A stretch of DNA of 64,000 nucleotides from CAMLDH01 sp966250375 (GCA_966250375.1 CBINHE010000001.1:62001-126000), one strand, 5' to 3'; counted from the first letter of the stretch, positions 34,349-44,467 are shown. Numbers and translations are program-made. Notes: a model not told the origin generated them from the sequence alone.

Positions 34349-36733
34349 ATGGGACTCACGTTTAAAGCCAGAGTGCTTCTTGAACTCGGGGCGGAACTCA
34401 TCAGTTCTGATGGCATGGCGCTATACGAGCTAATCAAGAATGGATTAGACGCCGGCTCAAAAGAAATTGGCATCGATATTCAAGTTGTCATGCAACCGTC
34501 GATGAAGCGAGCACTTCTGCGCAAGTGGAAAGACGCCCGTCTTGCTTGGAATGCAAAGACGTTCCAGGCTGAAGTCGAAGCTGGTATTGATAACAGCGCT
34601 CCGAGCGACGCGATAGAAGCGTTCGTGGACACCCTCCGAGAAGAATCGCGGGCAGATGCGCTTGCCGCACTGGAGGAAGCTTGCGTCGAGTTCAACTTCA
34701 TCAAGGTCGTCGATTCCGGTGACGGAATGGACGGCAATGCACTAGACGAGTGCTATCTTACCGTCGGAACCACAAATCGCCTCCAAAAGAAGATGCGCCT
34801 CTTGGAGGACACCCGCAATGAGGCTGACGAAGAACAGGTTCCGTTGGGAGAGAAAGGTATCGGCCGGCTCGCCGCGATGCGACTTGGCCATTTCGTGCAG
34901 GTGGTGTCCGCAGTTGAGTCGCACCCCCGAGAGTTCGTGCTCGACTTGGACTGGCGACCCGTCTATGCCAATCCAATGCTCGACCTTGACGACAAATCGC
35001 TTCAGTTCAAACCCGTAGTCGGTGCCCGAAAATCGAAACCTAAGGGTACGACCATTATTATCAAAGACCTGCAATCTGATTGGGACTTAGACAAGCTCAG
35101 GGAATTGTCGCGGTTCGACCTGGGGAAGCTGGCTGACCCTTTCAAGTCAGCGGCCGCAAACCAGTTTCTAAGTGTTCAATTCCAGGGCAAGGATGCCAAC
35201 GTCATCGCAGTGTTCGAGGCTGCGCGCCTGAAACCTGCGGACGCAATTTGCACCATCACGTTCCGTGCCGGGTCAGTAGAAGCCGAATCTGCTGACGAGG
35301 ACGGCGCAGAGCTCACCGTTAAGACGGTATATCGCCACTTCAAGCGAGAGGAGGAACTAGTCCATGTTGGCCCGCACTTGGCAACAGCCGTCAGTTATGA
35401 GCCAAAACGGAAGAAGAATGCTGAGAAGCTGGCTCGTTCCGATGAAGTGGTTGCAGCGCTGAAAACTCTCGGTGACTTCGAAGCGAAGTTCTATTGGTTC
35501 AATCGTGGGCGGTTTTTGCGAGAAGAGAAAGTACTGTGGTCAGGTGGACTCGGTGACTTCGTTCGAAATTGGAGTGGTGGGCTGCTGGTTTATCGCGACG
35601 GTTATCGCGTTTATCCATATGGTTCAGCCCAAGATGATTGGCTGGATTTGGATAGAAAGGCGCTTGCGAGTTCGGCCTATAAGCTAAATCGTGCTCAGAT
35701 TGTCGGCTACTTGCGAATTACCTCTAAGGAGAACCCAAGGCTGATCGACCAAACGAATCGAGAAGGTTTCAGAGACTCACCAGAACGGGAAGCCCTTCGG
35801 CGAATACTTCGGCAAGCAATCATCGCTGACTGCAAGTCATTCTTAGAAAAGGTTGATAAGGAAAATAAAGTCGCCGACGAAGAGACTTTGCAGGAAATTG
35901 ACGCTCGCATCGTCGATTCAAGCCAAAATGCCGCCCAGAATCTAAAGCGCTTGAAAGCGCGTGTTCCGGCGGAAACTGCGACTATTCAAAGTGTATTGCA
36001 AGAATTAGGTGAAGTGCAGGATGCATGGAATCGAGCGAAGCAAACTCTTAAGTCAAAGAATGAAGAGGTAGAAACCTATACGCATCTTGCTGGTGTTGGA
36101 TTAATGGTGGAACTCCTCGCCCACGAGTTGGCGAGAACAACACAGGACGCGCTCGACCTTTTGGCCGATAAGAAGACTGCAAGTGACCCTAATAAATTGC
36201 AGGCACTCGCATCTGTCCTCAAAACATTGAACAAGCGAATTCGTGTAATCGACGTTCTCAGTATCCCGGGACGGCAGCGGAGAGAAGTGCTTCCGATTCC
36301 TGCGTTAGTGACGGAAATGAAGGATTTCTATGAGACAAAATTCGCGCGCCACAAGGTTGAATTTAATCTAATTCACTCCGGTGGACGTGCTTTTACGCGT
36401 AAGGTTGAACGTGGGCAAATTATCCAGATATTCGACAATATCTTTAATAACTCTATCTTTTGGCTTGGGCGGCGTTTGAACCGCAACGAGCGTCCCCAAA
36501 TCAATGTTGAGATTGATACAACAGGCGGATCGGTTGCCATAACAGATAATGGACCAGGGATTTCTGAGGACGTTGGAAATCGAGTCTTTGATGCCTTTTA
36601 TACGTCCAAAGGGGCGAATGGGCGCGGCCTGGGTCTATATATTTCTAAGAAACTCGCAGCAGAAAATGATGCCCAGCTGGAATTGTTGCCAGCGGAGGAG
36701 GGCATTCATCACGGATTCTTGTTGAAGTTCTAA
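34349..36733 (+). CDS. Double GHKL ATPase / histidine-kinase-like protein
   Basis: A 794-aa protein with two Bergerat-fold modules. The N-terminal one (1-300) has YELIKNGLDAGSKEIGIDI (N-box, Glu27 to Asn31), VVDSGDGMD and VPLGEKGIGRLAAMRLG, as in MORC/Hsp90-like ATPases. A long middle leads to LMVELLAHELARTTQDALDL (H-box, His about 592), then a histidine-kinase catalytic domain with FDNIFNNSIFWLG, ITDNGPGIS and GRGLGLYISKKLA. It lies 10 bp after the PAPS-reductase-like gene and 10 bp before a receiver-like gene, suggesting a signalling pair inside the defence operon. There is no membrane segment, so it senses a cytoplasmic signal. Confidence 0.85.
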   Translation: MGLTFKARVLLELGAELISSDGMALYELIKNGLDAGSKEIGIDIQVVMQPSMKRALLRKWKDARLAWNAKTFQAEVEAGIDNSAPSDAIEAFVDTLREESRADALAALEEACVEFNFIKVVDSGDGMDGNALDECYLTVGTTNRLQKKMRLLEDTRNEADEEQVPLGEKGIGRLAAMRLGHFVQVVSAVESHPREFVLDLDWRPVYANPMLDLDDKSLQFKPVVGARKSKPKGTTIIIKDLQSDWDLDKLRELSRFDLGKLADPFKSAAANQFLSVQFQGKDANVIAVFEAARLKPADAICTITFRAGSVEAESADEDGAELTVKTVYRHFKREEELVHVGPHLATAVSYEPKRKKNAEKLARSDEVVAALKTLGDFEAKFYWFNRGRFLREEKVLWSGGLGDFVRNWSGGLLVYRDGYRVYPYGSAQDDWLDLDRKALASSAYKLNRAQIVGYLRITSKENPRLIDQTNREGFRDSPEREALRRILRQAIIADCKSFLEKVDKENKVADEETLQEIDARIVDSSQNAAQNLKRLKARVPAETATIQSVLQELGEVQDAWNRAKQTLKSKNEEVETYTHLAGVGLMVELLAHELARTTQDALDLLADKKTASDPNKLQALASVLKTLNKRIRVIDVLSIPGRQRREVLPIPALVTEMKDFYETKFARHKVEFNLIHSGGRAFTRKVERGQIIQIFDNIFNNSIFWLGRRLNRNERPQINVEIDTTGGSVAITDNGPGISEDVGNRVFDAFYTSKGANGRGLGLYISKKLAAENDAQLELLPAEEGIHHGFLLKF

Positions 36734-36743
36734 GGGGGAAAAA

Positions 36744-38648
36744 ATGAGCCTTTTAAAGGCCTTTGAGGCGGGTGCCGGAAACGTTGTCATCATCGATGAT
36801 CTATACCTCAAACCCAACCCAGATACAGTCAGTGGTGATGCATTGGCCCTGCTCTATAAGGCGCTAAAAGAATCGCCAGAAAACTGTGCCGCGCTCGGTA
36901 CTCTCTTAGGAACTAAGGAAACTGACCCAGCGAAGCTGATAGATACTGTCAATGAGAGTCTGGCTAAGCTCTACGATGCGCATATTGCGGGCCAACATCC
37001 TCTTCTGCAAAGCCTCTTTTCCGACCTTGACGAGATGCAGACTGCCGAACTACGCCGGCTACGTATATTGGAGCAAGCAATCACAAAGTTTTTTGGGGTT
37101 ACTCCCAAAACTTACGGCAGCCTAGAAGCTTCGCGGACTGATTTAAGCGCTTGCGCGGTTGTCTTCGTTGACTTCTTTCTCGAAGGAGTTAGTAATCATG
37201 AAGAGGCGAGAAAGCACCATAAGGCAGTAAGTGCTGAACTTGCGACCAAACTTAACGTTGGTGATGAATCATTTCCGAAGGTGGTCGTCCTCATGTCCAC
37301 ATCACTGCCAGTCCCGAAAGAGATTGCACTTTTTCGGAAGGACACGGGTGTGCGGGGTGCATTCTTTCATACAATGGACAAGGCAGATTTTTCGCTCGCG
37401 GAAATCAAGTCTTGTCTGGAGGAATTTATTGCTTCGTACGAGTCGGCAAGGAAACTAAATGGCTATCTTGAAACAATTGAGTGTGAGATATTGGATGCCG
37501 CAACCGACTTGAATTCTGAGTTGAGAAGCAGACTCGATGTTCATGACTTGACCATACTAAAGACTCTTCGACTTGATGGAGAAAGCGATACACCTCAGTC
37601 CTATTTAACCTTGCTGCTCTCCGAGGCTTTGGCAGCAAGGGTTCGAATGTCAAAGAAATTACAAAAGGACGTTCTCCCGAAGGAGCATACGTATGGGGAT
37701 GCTCCTTTCGATGGAAAGTTGCTGCCTTCAAGTGTGCTTTTTGAACTCTTTGCAGATATCGCTGTTGCTCCAACGCCCGCTTCAGACAATATCAAAATTG
37801 CCTTCGGTGATGTATTGGAGCCTCTTGATGAGAAGCTAAAAGGTAAATTGTTTCTCGCAATCTCGCCAGCCTGCGACCTTCAAAGATGCCCGTTAGACTA
37901 TGAGGTTTTATTCGTCCCTGGAAGCAGGGTCGAAAGCAATGCTAATTTGTCGACGCTGATTCACAACTCCTACAGTTTTGGTCAGGGCGGTTTAGTGCTC
38001 AAGTTGCCTGGGGATGACGGTGAGTTTTTTTACAGCAATATCATCTTTGAATATAAATCCCTAAAAACGATGCCTGCCTCAGTTGTTCAAGACGCCCGAA
38101 TGTATCGGAGAGTTGCACGACTGACTGAAATTTTCGCGCAGGAGATAAAGACCTTGGCATTAAATCATGCTGCTCGCGTGGGAGTGCCTATCGACCCGTC
38201 ATTTTCAATCGGTCTTAAAGCAAAAGTTCGATATCGTTTCACTGGTGACGAACGGGGTGCGCCATTGGTCGAAGGCGAATTCGAAGCCGACGGAACGGCG
38301 TTTTTGCCAGCGGTTCTCGCCATGGGACGCCAATTGGGTGACGCTAGCCTAAATCCTACCGTGATGTTTTCTCTGCAGTTCAAAGAGCAACTGCAAAAGG
38401 CACTTGCCGAGAAGCTTGCTCAGCAAAGTAGCAACAAGCTAAAGGCGGTCAAGGATCATTTTGATAATGCAGGGAGCTACAAAGTAATATTCGAACGTGA
38501 CAGTTGGGTCAAGAATTTCGGCAACATCACCATAAAATACTCCCAGAAGCTCGCCCAACTTGAGCAAGTGAAGAACTTCGAGATTCACTTGTATTCAGAA
38601 ATCGAGGAAGACAAGCACATGGTCGAGGGGAAGGGCGAGATGCTTTGA
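36744..38648 (+). CDS. Receiver-like protein with large C-terminal domain
   Basis: A 634-aa protein. The N-terminus looks like a stretched response-regulator receiver: acidic pair NVVIIDDLYLKP (Asp18, Asp19), a phospho-acceptor-like Asp143 in AVVFVDFFLEG and KVVVLMSTSLPVPKEIALFR. An insertion of about 60-80 residues separates the first two motifs. The C-terminal 400 residues match nothing I know (KLFLAISPACDLQRCPLDYE). It is the last gene of the operon, 10 bp after the GHKL kinase-like gene, and is probably its phospho-relay partner and output. The receiver call is moderate because of the insertion. Confidence 0.65.
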   Translation: MSLLKAFEAGAGNVVIIDDLYLKPNPDTVSGDALALLYKALKESPENCAALGTLLGTKETDPAKLIDTVNESLAKLYDAHIAGQHPLLQSLFSDLDEMQTAELRRLRILEQAITKFFGVTPKTYGSLEASRTDLSACAVVFVDFFLEGVSNHEEARKHHKAVSAELATKLNVGDESFPKVVVLMSTSLPVPKEIALFRKDTGVRGAFFHTMDKADFSLAEIKSCLEEFIASYESARKLNGYLETIECEILDAATDLNSELRSRLDVHDLTILKTLRLDGESDTPQSYLTLLLSEALAARVRMSKKLQKDVLPKEHTYGDAPFDGKLLPSSVLFELFADIAVAPTPASDNIKIAFGDVLEPLDEKLKGKLFLAISPACDLQRCPLDYEVLFVPGSRVESNANLSTLIHNSYSFGQGGLVLKLPGDDGEFFYSNIIFEYKSLKTMPASVVQDARMYRRVARLTEIFAQEIKTLALNHAARVGVPIDPSFSIGLKAKVRYRFTGDERGAPLVEGEFEADGTAFLPAVLAMGRQLGDASLNPTVMFSLQFKEQLQKALAEKLAQQSSNKLKAVKDHFDNAGSYKVIFERDSWVKNFGNITIKYSQKLAQLEQVKNFEIHLYSEIEEDKHMVEGKGEML

Positions 38649-38774
38649 TGTCATCAGATGTGTCGTTAGCTATCAAAGTGCATTGCTTTCGAAAGTTGAT
38701 GCTTCCATTCTTGTCCCACTACGGAGCAATGCCGGTACATGGCCCTGGCTCGCCTCCGGTGATCGTGTTTGCGG

Positions 38775-40601
38775 CTACTCGGCAGCTCTAGATTTTCCAA
38801 AGACATTGTCACTGTAACGTAACTGTAAGCGCAAATAAAAATATTGCCGCCCGCCGTCAATTTTTGGACCGGTTTCCGGATGTATCAGTCGCCGAAATAA
38901 TCTATAAACGAGATGCTTGGGTGATGTCCCATACAGCTTCGCCATCTCTACTGCAGAGATATAGGTGCTGGTGAACTGTTCCAAGTCCTCTTCGAGGACA
39001 ATCCGACAGAGCCGCCTTCCCAACTTCTCTACTGAGCTCTTGATAAGCCCCTTACGCACCAGGTGATAGACGACCTCCTGCTTGAATCCCAGACGTTTTG
39101 CGACATCGTCGATCCGTAAGACACGCTTTCTCCTCCTATCGCGCCATTCATCTAACGCTGCTTGCGATATGTGCACGCCTGCAATCGCTCCGAGCACTGG
39201 ATCATGATGCACGATGTGTAGTTGCTGTTCGACCACTGCACGAACTATTACTATAAACTCATGGTCCGAGCTGGCAATGTATTTTGCGATGTCCTTCAAT
39301 GATCTCGGGTCAGGGCACTTCGGCTGCTTCTGGAGTACCTTGAACTGCGCCATGAACTGATGAATCTGTTTGTAGCTATACTGAGCGGGTGCACCCGCTC
39401 GGATTTTTCCTGCTCTGAAAATCCTGGCCTCTCGCAATTGGGACAATCTCTTGCGCGAAATCCCTAATAGCTGAGCGGTTTCCTTATGGCTGAGCTTATC
39501 TGTAAGCGCTGACTGCGCCTGCTTCAATTCGGCAGTTGGAATGAGGACGAACTGCCGGTTTCCCCTTGGGCGTCTGATCGCATTGAGCTCACCACTATCG
39601 ATTAAATCCTCAATCGTTTGCTTGGATACATGCATCTTCTTGGCGAACGCCGTGATATGAACATACTTGCCTGGAATCGATGGCTTTGGGTAGAGACCAT
39701 AGTGTCTCTTGTCCCAAACCACAGGTTCGAGCTCGGAAAGCAAGTTCATCGTTTCCGTTGAAACAGGTGCCCTACTATTGAATGCAATGAGTGCCTTTAG
39801 CAAGCTCTTTAGCTGGGGCGATCTAACATAGGATTCTGGATCGGGGTTATCGAGCTTTGCGTAAGCGCGGAGGAAGATTCTAAAATTTTCTGGCCAATTG
39901 GTTAGGAGTGCGGCGGCTTGTTGCAGGTGTATCCGAGATAGATTCAAATCTGGCACCGGCGCGTTCTTCGCAGTAGGGGCATAACGCTTGTTGTAGTGCC
40001 TGCCAATGATCCTTATAAAATAGCAGGCATCTTCAAAGTTGTCCGATCCGATAGCAAATCGGATCGGAAGTAAATTTAAGCTAGGCTGGGAGCGGGCCAG
40101 GGCAAGCATCTCCTTGCCTAACATTGATTCGAGACTATTCGCGGGGGCAGTACTCTGGTTGGACAGGTCAGCCCCGCATCGGCAATTCATCAGTCTGGGG
40201 CGCGACCAAAGGATGTGCTTGCTGCACTTCTCGCACGTCGATCTAAGTTCCACATCGTGGATGTGGCAAGTCGTATAGTAGAGATACTCCCATTCGGCTC
40301 GCCAATATCCACTACTACGTAAGCAAATCGGACAAAACCTGGCGCCGCTCACAATCCTGTAGCGCGGAATAGAGCCGAACGATCGACCATACGATGGACC
40401 GCGTAAGACCTTCTGGAGCCAAGCTGGTTTTGCACCGGCAACTTTCCCCGCTGGGACAGCACAATAAAAGGCCGCGAAATCCGGTATGCCGGCGAGCCAG
40501 CTCGGGCATTCATACTGATTGCCTTCCGTCAGGCGATGAAGATAACTTCGGATGCTTTCTCCTTCGCCGGGCGCAGGTTGAAATGGGAAATGACGCTTCA
40601 T
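38775..40601 (-). CDS. tnsD: TniQ/TnsD-type target-site protein
   Basis: A 608-aa protein. The N-terminal TniQ domain starts with FPFQPAPGEGESIRSYLHRL, and the zinc-finger region has CPICLRSSGYW, CHIHDVE, CEKCSKHILW and CRCGADL. Helix-turn-helix motifs follow (AKKMHVSKQTIEDLIDSGEL; TAQLLGISRKRLSQLREARI; VAKRLGFKQEVVYHLVRKGL). Long TniQ proteins of this type act as TnsD, binding a fixed chromosomal attachment site. Because the element sits 10 bp beyond gyrB, the binding site is probably in the 3' end of gyrB. It overlaps tnsC by 4 bp. Confidence 0.9.
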   Translation of the reverse strand: MKRHFPFQPAPGEGESIRSYLHRLTEGNQYECPSWLAGIPDFAAFYCAVPAGKVAGAKPAWLQKVLRGPSYGRSFGSIPRYRIVSGARFCPICLRSSGYWRAEWEYLYYTTCHIHDVELRSTCEKCSKHILWSRPRLMNCRCGADLSNQSTAPANSLESMLGKEMLALARSQPSLNLLPIRFAIGSDNFEDACYFIRIIGRHYNKRYAPTAKNAPVPDLNLSRIHLQQAAALLTNWPENFRIFLRAYAKLDNPDPESYVRSPQLKSLLKALIAFNSRAPVSTETMNLLSELEPVVWDKRHYGLYPKPSIPGKYVHITAFAKKMHVSKQTIEDLIDSGELNAIRRPRGNRQFVLIPTAELKQAQSALTDKLSHKETAQLLGISRKRLSQLREARIFRAGKIRAGAPAQYSYKQIHQFMAQFKVLQKQPKCPDPRSLKDIAKYIASSDHEFIVIVRAVVEQQLHIVHHDPVLGAIAGVHISQAALDEWRDRRRKRVLRIDDVAKRLGFKQEVVYHLVRKGLIKSSVEKLGRRLCRIVLEEDLEQFTSTYISAVEMAKLYGTSPKHLVYRLFRRLIHPETGPKIDGGRQYFYLRLQLRYSDNVFGKSRAAE

Positions 40602-41572
40602 GCTGCCACTCTCGCTGACTTTCGCATTGTCGGAAGGGCGATCTCAAATGGCTCACCGGGCATGTCTAACGGACGCAATGCAGAACCTTGAGCGAAGGGA
40701 TTGAGCTCCTGCGGCGCGTCTCTCCAGATGTCGCGGACGAATACGCACCGAAGAAGCTCGTGATCGATCTCCTTGCGATCTCCTAGCATGCTAAGTTCAT
40801 ATGCCCCAACAATCAGTTTTCGGACATAGCCAATCAGTCCATTGCTTGCGTAATACATGCGCTTAGCCGTTTCTGGCTCCGCATATCCACCTCGGGCTCC
40901 GTCCGGCAGAGCCATGTCAAACTCGTTCAGGACCACCTGAAATTCCTCAAACTCCAAATCTGACTTGATCGAGAATGGAAGTATCTGCAAATGCGTGGAG
41001 AAGCGTCGGCGGAGTTGCTCATTGATTCGCAGAATCTGTGCGCTCCTTGGCAGTCCCATCAGAACACAAGGAATCCCACACTCGTCGATAAACCCCTTGA
41101 GCCAGTCTGCAACTGATTGCAAGGAGTTGCTCTGACCGTTATCTATGAAGTGCTGAAATTCATCAAAGATGATCATCTTCACCTTGCATAGCTTGGCAAA
41201 GTGAAGGGCTCGCGCACGTTTGGCAGTAGTTGTTCCCCGATCAGGAACAGGATCTTGAAGCGCGATTAGTAGGCTTTCGGCAAGCGACTTAATCGATGGG
41301 GCTGCTGGCGTCTCGACGCAGATGATCTGAAGGGTCGCATACTCGCTTTTCAAATCGTTAGGATACATAGCCTGAAGATACTTTGCGACCCAGGTTTTTC
41401 CAGTTCCAGATTGGCCTAACAAGAGTGCATGTCTAGGATTAGCTCCCAGTGCGCACATTTCAATGATCTGCTGTAGATGAGACACAGCTTCGGCAAAACC
41501 TGCATGATGAATCACGATCGATTCGAAAGCTGCAAGATCAGTTAAAGATTCAGTGGTCGCTTCCATTGTCAC
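40598..41572 (-). CDS. tnsC: Transposition regulator ATPase TnsC
   Basis: A 324-aa AAA+ ATPase. Walker A GQSGTGKT is at residues 53-60, Walker B is KMIIFDEFQHF, with the sensor region GIPCVLMGLPRSAQILRINE. TnsC links target recognition by TniQ/TnsD to TnsAB and sets target immunity. At 324 aa it is shorter than Tn7 TnsC (555 aa) and closer to TniB. It overlaps tnsB by 4 bp and tniQ by 4 bp, as a coupled operon. Confidence 0.93.
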   Translation of the reverse strand: MTMEATTESLTDLAAFESIVIHHAGFAEAVSHLQQIIEMCALGANPRHALLLGQSGTGKTWVAKYLQAMYPNDLKSEYATLQIICVETPAAPSIKSLAESLLIALQDPVPDRGTTTAKRARALHFAKLCKVKMIIFDEFQHFIDNGQSNSLQSVADWLKGFIDECGIPCVLMGLPRSAQILRINEQLRRRFSTHLQILPFSIKSDLEFEEFQVVLNEFDMALPDGARGGYAEPETAKRMYYASNGLIGYVRKLIVGAYELSMLGDRKEIDHELLRCVFVRDIWRDAPQELNPFAQGSALRPLDMPGEPFEIALPTMRKSARVAA

Positions 41573-43539
41573 TTTGTCGCTCCCCCGTTGACTAGGGTGT
41601 TGAGCACAGAGGAGGTCTTCAGCCTGGGCAGCTGGGCGGCTGGTTTCGTGGAAATGACCATGCCCTCATTCGCTGTGTCGATAGGTGCCTTGCCTGTGAG
41701 CTTTGTTTTGGGAAGCTCTACCATCCCGATTCGATGACCACGTTGACGTTCTCTCTGCTTCTTGCTGGTCTGCATATCGAAGATGACTTGACGAATCTCT
41801 GCTTTAGCCTTTGTGAGCGCAGCGGAATTGACCGTCTCATTCGCCACGTTTCGCACGTGCTTGCAAATCATTCGATGCTGCTGGAGCGTCAAATTTGTAG
41901 TGTATTCGACATCCAGAGCTGGAATTGGAATCGCTTCTTTGGTGATCGGATCAATGACGTGTATGTAGGACAGGTCGCCTGTGTAATAGCGTACCTCGAC
42001 CCGCGTGGTTGAACCAACTTGACGCCGAATTTTGAGCAACTCCTCAGCGTTGTAGCGCAAATTATGGAGTTCAACTCCAGCGTGGTTTAAAGTGCGTTCA
42101 ACTGTACGGCCGAGTGCGATGTCTAGGCGCTCTGGTGAAATTGGAAGAGACGGCGTGAAGGATTGAACTCCTTCAATCCACTTTGCATAGGGCGTCGTCG
42201 CTATGCCGCGATGTATAGACTGCGCATAAACGTCGACAATCCATCGGAAAAGAATTGAACGTAGCACGTCGAATGGAATCACGGCTTGCGCTTGAGAGTC
42301 ATAGTCTTCTCGGTGAAACCACCGCGCAAAGCTGGTGCCAGGTAGACCGTGTGCAAACTTATAATTAATCGTTTTCAGATAACGTTCTACAGTGCCCTTA
42401 TAGTATGGAGCTCTCCGCGGGCAAAACGTCAAGGTCATCCCAGTTTCGAATGCGAGGCGCTCAAGCTCGAGAGCATGAAACTCAAGTCCGTTGTCGCAGA
42501 CGAGTTCCGTTATCGCCCCATAGCATGGCCACGGATTTTCAATGTCAGGGTACTCCGTCTTGAGATTTGATTTAGGTAGGATCGCGTGACGTAGGCATGC
42601 AAAAACCGCCTCAAGTGACGGCCCATCAAATCCAATGTATATGCCAAGGACCATGCGCGAATATTTGTCTATAGCGACCGTCAGTGTTGGGCGTCCCATT
42701 GGAAGGTGGGTCTGATTGCAAATTACGAACAAGTCCAGTGGTGTGTGATCAATCTCCACACGTTCCAGAATTCTGCTGGCTTGTGGCCCACGTCCGCTAA
42801 CTCGGAACTGCATGTTTGCGACCGTTGCACCATGCCGTGCGACGACTGCGTCATACTTATCCAAACTCCTAATGGCGCGCCTTACAGTTGATTTACTTGG
42901 CACTGTTAGCTTGTTGCTGGCATCGCGGAATTTGTTCGCGTTCGCGACCAGATGATCCAAGTGAGAGTAGGTCTCTTCTATCGTATTTCGTTGTGGGCTT
43001 AGGTATACCTGCTCGATGGCTTCTTGAACGAGCGATTGTAGTTCAGGATATATTCGACTGCCAGCCCGTCCTTTCAAGTGTGCCTTGCCAATGAGTGATC
43101 GTGTGTCGTTTTGAGCGCTAATTAACGTGCGGTTCCAGCGATAGATAGTGATTGGACTGGGAGGGTTCGGATCATTGATACTGGCTGCACAAAGTTTAAT
43201 GAGTGGGGTGAGTTGGGATGGCGTCGACAGAATCGGACCATATTGTCGAACATAGTCAATGTACTTCTTTCGTCGTATTGCATGAGCCTGTACATCGTCT
43301 GAAAACGTACACAGGGGGCGGCGAAAAATAGATGCGGGCGCGACTCCGCTAAGAACTTCATCGACAAGGGTCAGCCGCCTTTGCGCATACATATCCAAAA
43401 GCACATTGCGGTCTTCAACCGTAGCACTACCATCCGGCCTTTCCACAACTAAGCGACCATCTTCTGTGGTGCGAAGTATTTTGAATGGCTGCCCATCAAC
43501 GCTGAAGGCGCATCCACTGCTAAAAGTAAATTTTTTCAT
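41569..43539 (-). CDS. tnsB: DDE transposase TnsB
   Basis: A 656-aa transposase of the rve/DDE type. Catalytic acidic residues lie in RVEIDHTPLDLFV, ELVCDNGLEFH and YYKGTVERYLKTINYKF; N-terminal DNA-binding helices and a C-terminal Mu-type beta domain complete it. TnsB binds the repeated end sites and joins 3' ends to target DNA. The start at ATG 43539 (MKKFTFSSGCAF) is preferred to an upstream codon; it overlaps tnsA by 20 bp. Confidence 0.95.
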   Translation of the reverse strand: MKKFTFSSGCAFSVDGQPFKILRTTEDGRLVVERPDGSATVEDRNVLLDMYAQRRLTLVDEVLSGVAPASIFRRPLCTFSDDVQAHAIRRKKYIDYVRQYGPILSTPSQLTPLIKLCAASINDPNPPSPITIYRWNRTLISAQNDTRSLIGKAHLKGRAGSRIYPELQSLVQEAIEQVYLSPQRNTIEETYSHLDHLVANANKFRDASNKLTVPSKSTVRRAIRSLDKYDAVVARHGATVANMQFRVSGRGPQASRILERVEIDHTPLDLFVICNQTHLPMGRPTLTVAIDKYSRMVLGIYIGFDGPSLEAVFACLRHAILPKSNLKTEYPDIENPWPCYGAITELVCDNGLEFHALELERLAFETGMTLTFCPRRAPYYKGTVERYLKTINYKFAHGLPGTSFARWFHREDYDSQAQAVIPFDVLRSILFRWIVDVYAQSIHRGIATTPYAKWIEGVQSFTPSLPISPERLDIALGRTVERTLNHAGVELHNLRYNAEELLKIRRQVGSTTRVEVRYYTGDLSYIHVIDPITKEAIPIPALDVEYTTNLTLQQHRMICKHVRNVANETVNSAALTKAKAEIRQVIFDMQTSKKQRERQRGHRIGMVELPKTKLTGKAPIDTANEGMVISTKPAAQLPRLKTSSVLNTLVNGGATK

Positions 43540-44239
43540 TCTGCGATTTCTCCCTGTTCGTCGTGCATGGCGTATCGGCGCTAATTTCCGCTGCAAGTTC
43601 GACGGTTATCTTTTCGATGGCTACCAGCTGCCAGAAGGCTCGCTCGGAACCAAGAGCCTGCACGACGTTCCCAAATGTAAGCGGCTTAACTTGACTCAGC
43701 ACTTCTTCGAAGTGGCGTACCTCTTCGTTCGATGGTGGCGGTGTTCGGTAGCTATAAAGCGTGAAAAGGTTTTTCAATAGTGGTTGCCTTCGGATCCGCT
43801 TGTCATCCAACAGCGCGAAGGCAAGCCCAGAGGAATTGAAGTGTGATTGAATTGCATCGAAGCGTCGTTGCGTATCCAAGTTTTGTAACTTGCTCCAGGG
43901 CTTGACCTCTATGAGTTGCACTCGGCCACATTGAAGCGTGAGCTCGAAGTCAGGTGTATAGCGCCGCATTCGCCCTTCGAAGAAGTAGTGGGTCGAAAAT
44001 GGCTGCTCCCTAAACGAGGCGATTCCGGGGGAGAACTCAAACAACATAATCGCGTCGCGTTCTAATAAGCTCTCCCAGTGGACCATTCTGCCCATCTTCA
44101 ATGAGGGAAACTTGCCACGGAATAGGCCTGAAAAGTTCCTCGTCGGTTGGCGGGCCCGTGAAGCGCGTGCCACCGACGCGGGCGTGACTATGCAGTAGGA
44201 CTGATTGGAACCAGCCCTATTTGGTCTGTTTTTGGACAT
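43520..44239 (-). CDS. tnsA: TnsA endonuclease
   Basis: A 239-aa restriction-like endonuclease: HWESLLERDAIMLFEF (Glu56/Glu60), RRYTPDFELTL (Asp97) and QLIEVKPW (Glu111, Lys113) form the E-D-ExK active site. TnsA cuts the 5' ends so that transposition is cut-and-paste. The first gene of the tnsABC-tniQ operon, transcribed inward from the gyrB-side end. Confidence 0.94.
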   Translation of the reverse strand: MSKNRPNRAGSNQSYCIVTPASVARASRARQPTRNFSGLFRGKFPSLKMGRMVHWESLLERDAIMLFEFSPGIASFREQPFSTHYFFEGRMRRYTPDFELTLQCGRVQLIEVKPWSKLQNLDTQRRFDAIQSHFNSSGLAFALLDDKRIRRQPLLKNLFTLYSYRTPPPSNEEVRHFEEVLSQVKPLTFGNVVQALGSERAFWQLVAIEKITVELAAEISADTPCTTNREKSQNEKIYF

Positions 44240-44467
44240 AACGATCCATTTGCGCTGCCGGCAATGGACGTGAGTTCACGCCAAACTAGGAGCGCAGTTC
44301 GGTTAACAATTAAATTTGGGGGCTTGACCGTTCGGGGATAGTTGACGATACTTCGATTGCTAGGCGGGGGTAACGTCAGTTATTTCCGCGAAACGGGGCA
44401 AGCCGTCGAGGCTTTGTCCCGTTTTTGTTTTACATGGTGGTCTCCTTCACTGAGCAGGACTCCGACT
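44240..44467. other. Gap between XRE gene and tnsA
   Basis: No gene. A GC-rich hairpin (AAACGGG ... CCCGTTTTTG) at about 44391-44428 may terminate transcription. The tns promoter likely lies near 44240-44400, but no clear -35/-10 pair is seen. Confidence 0.4.
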
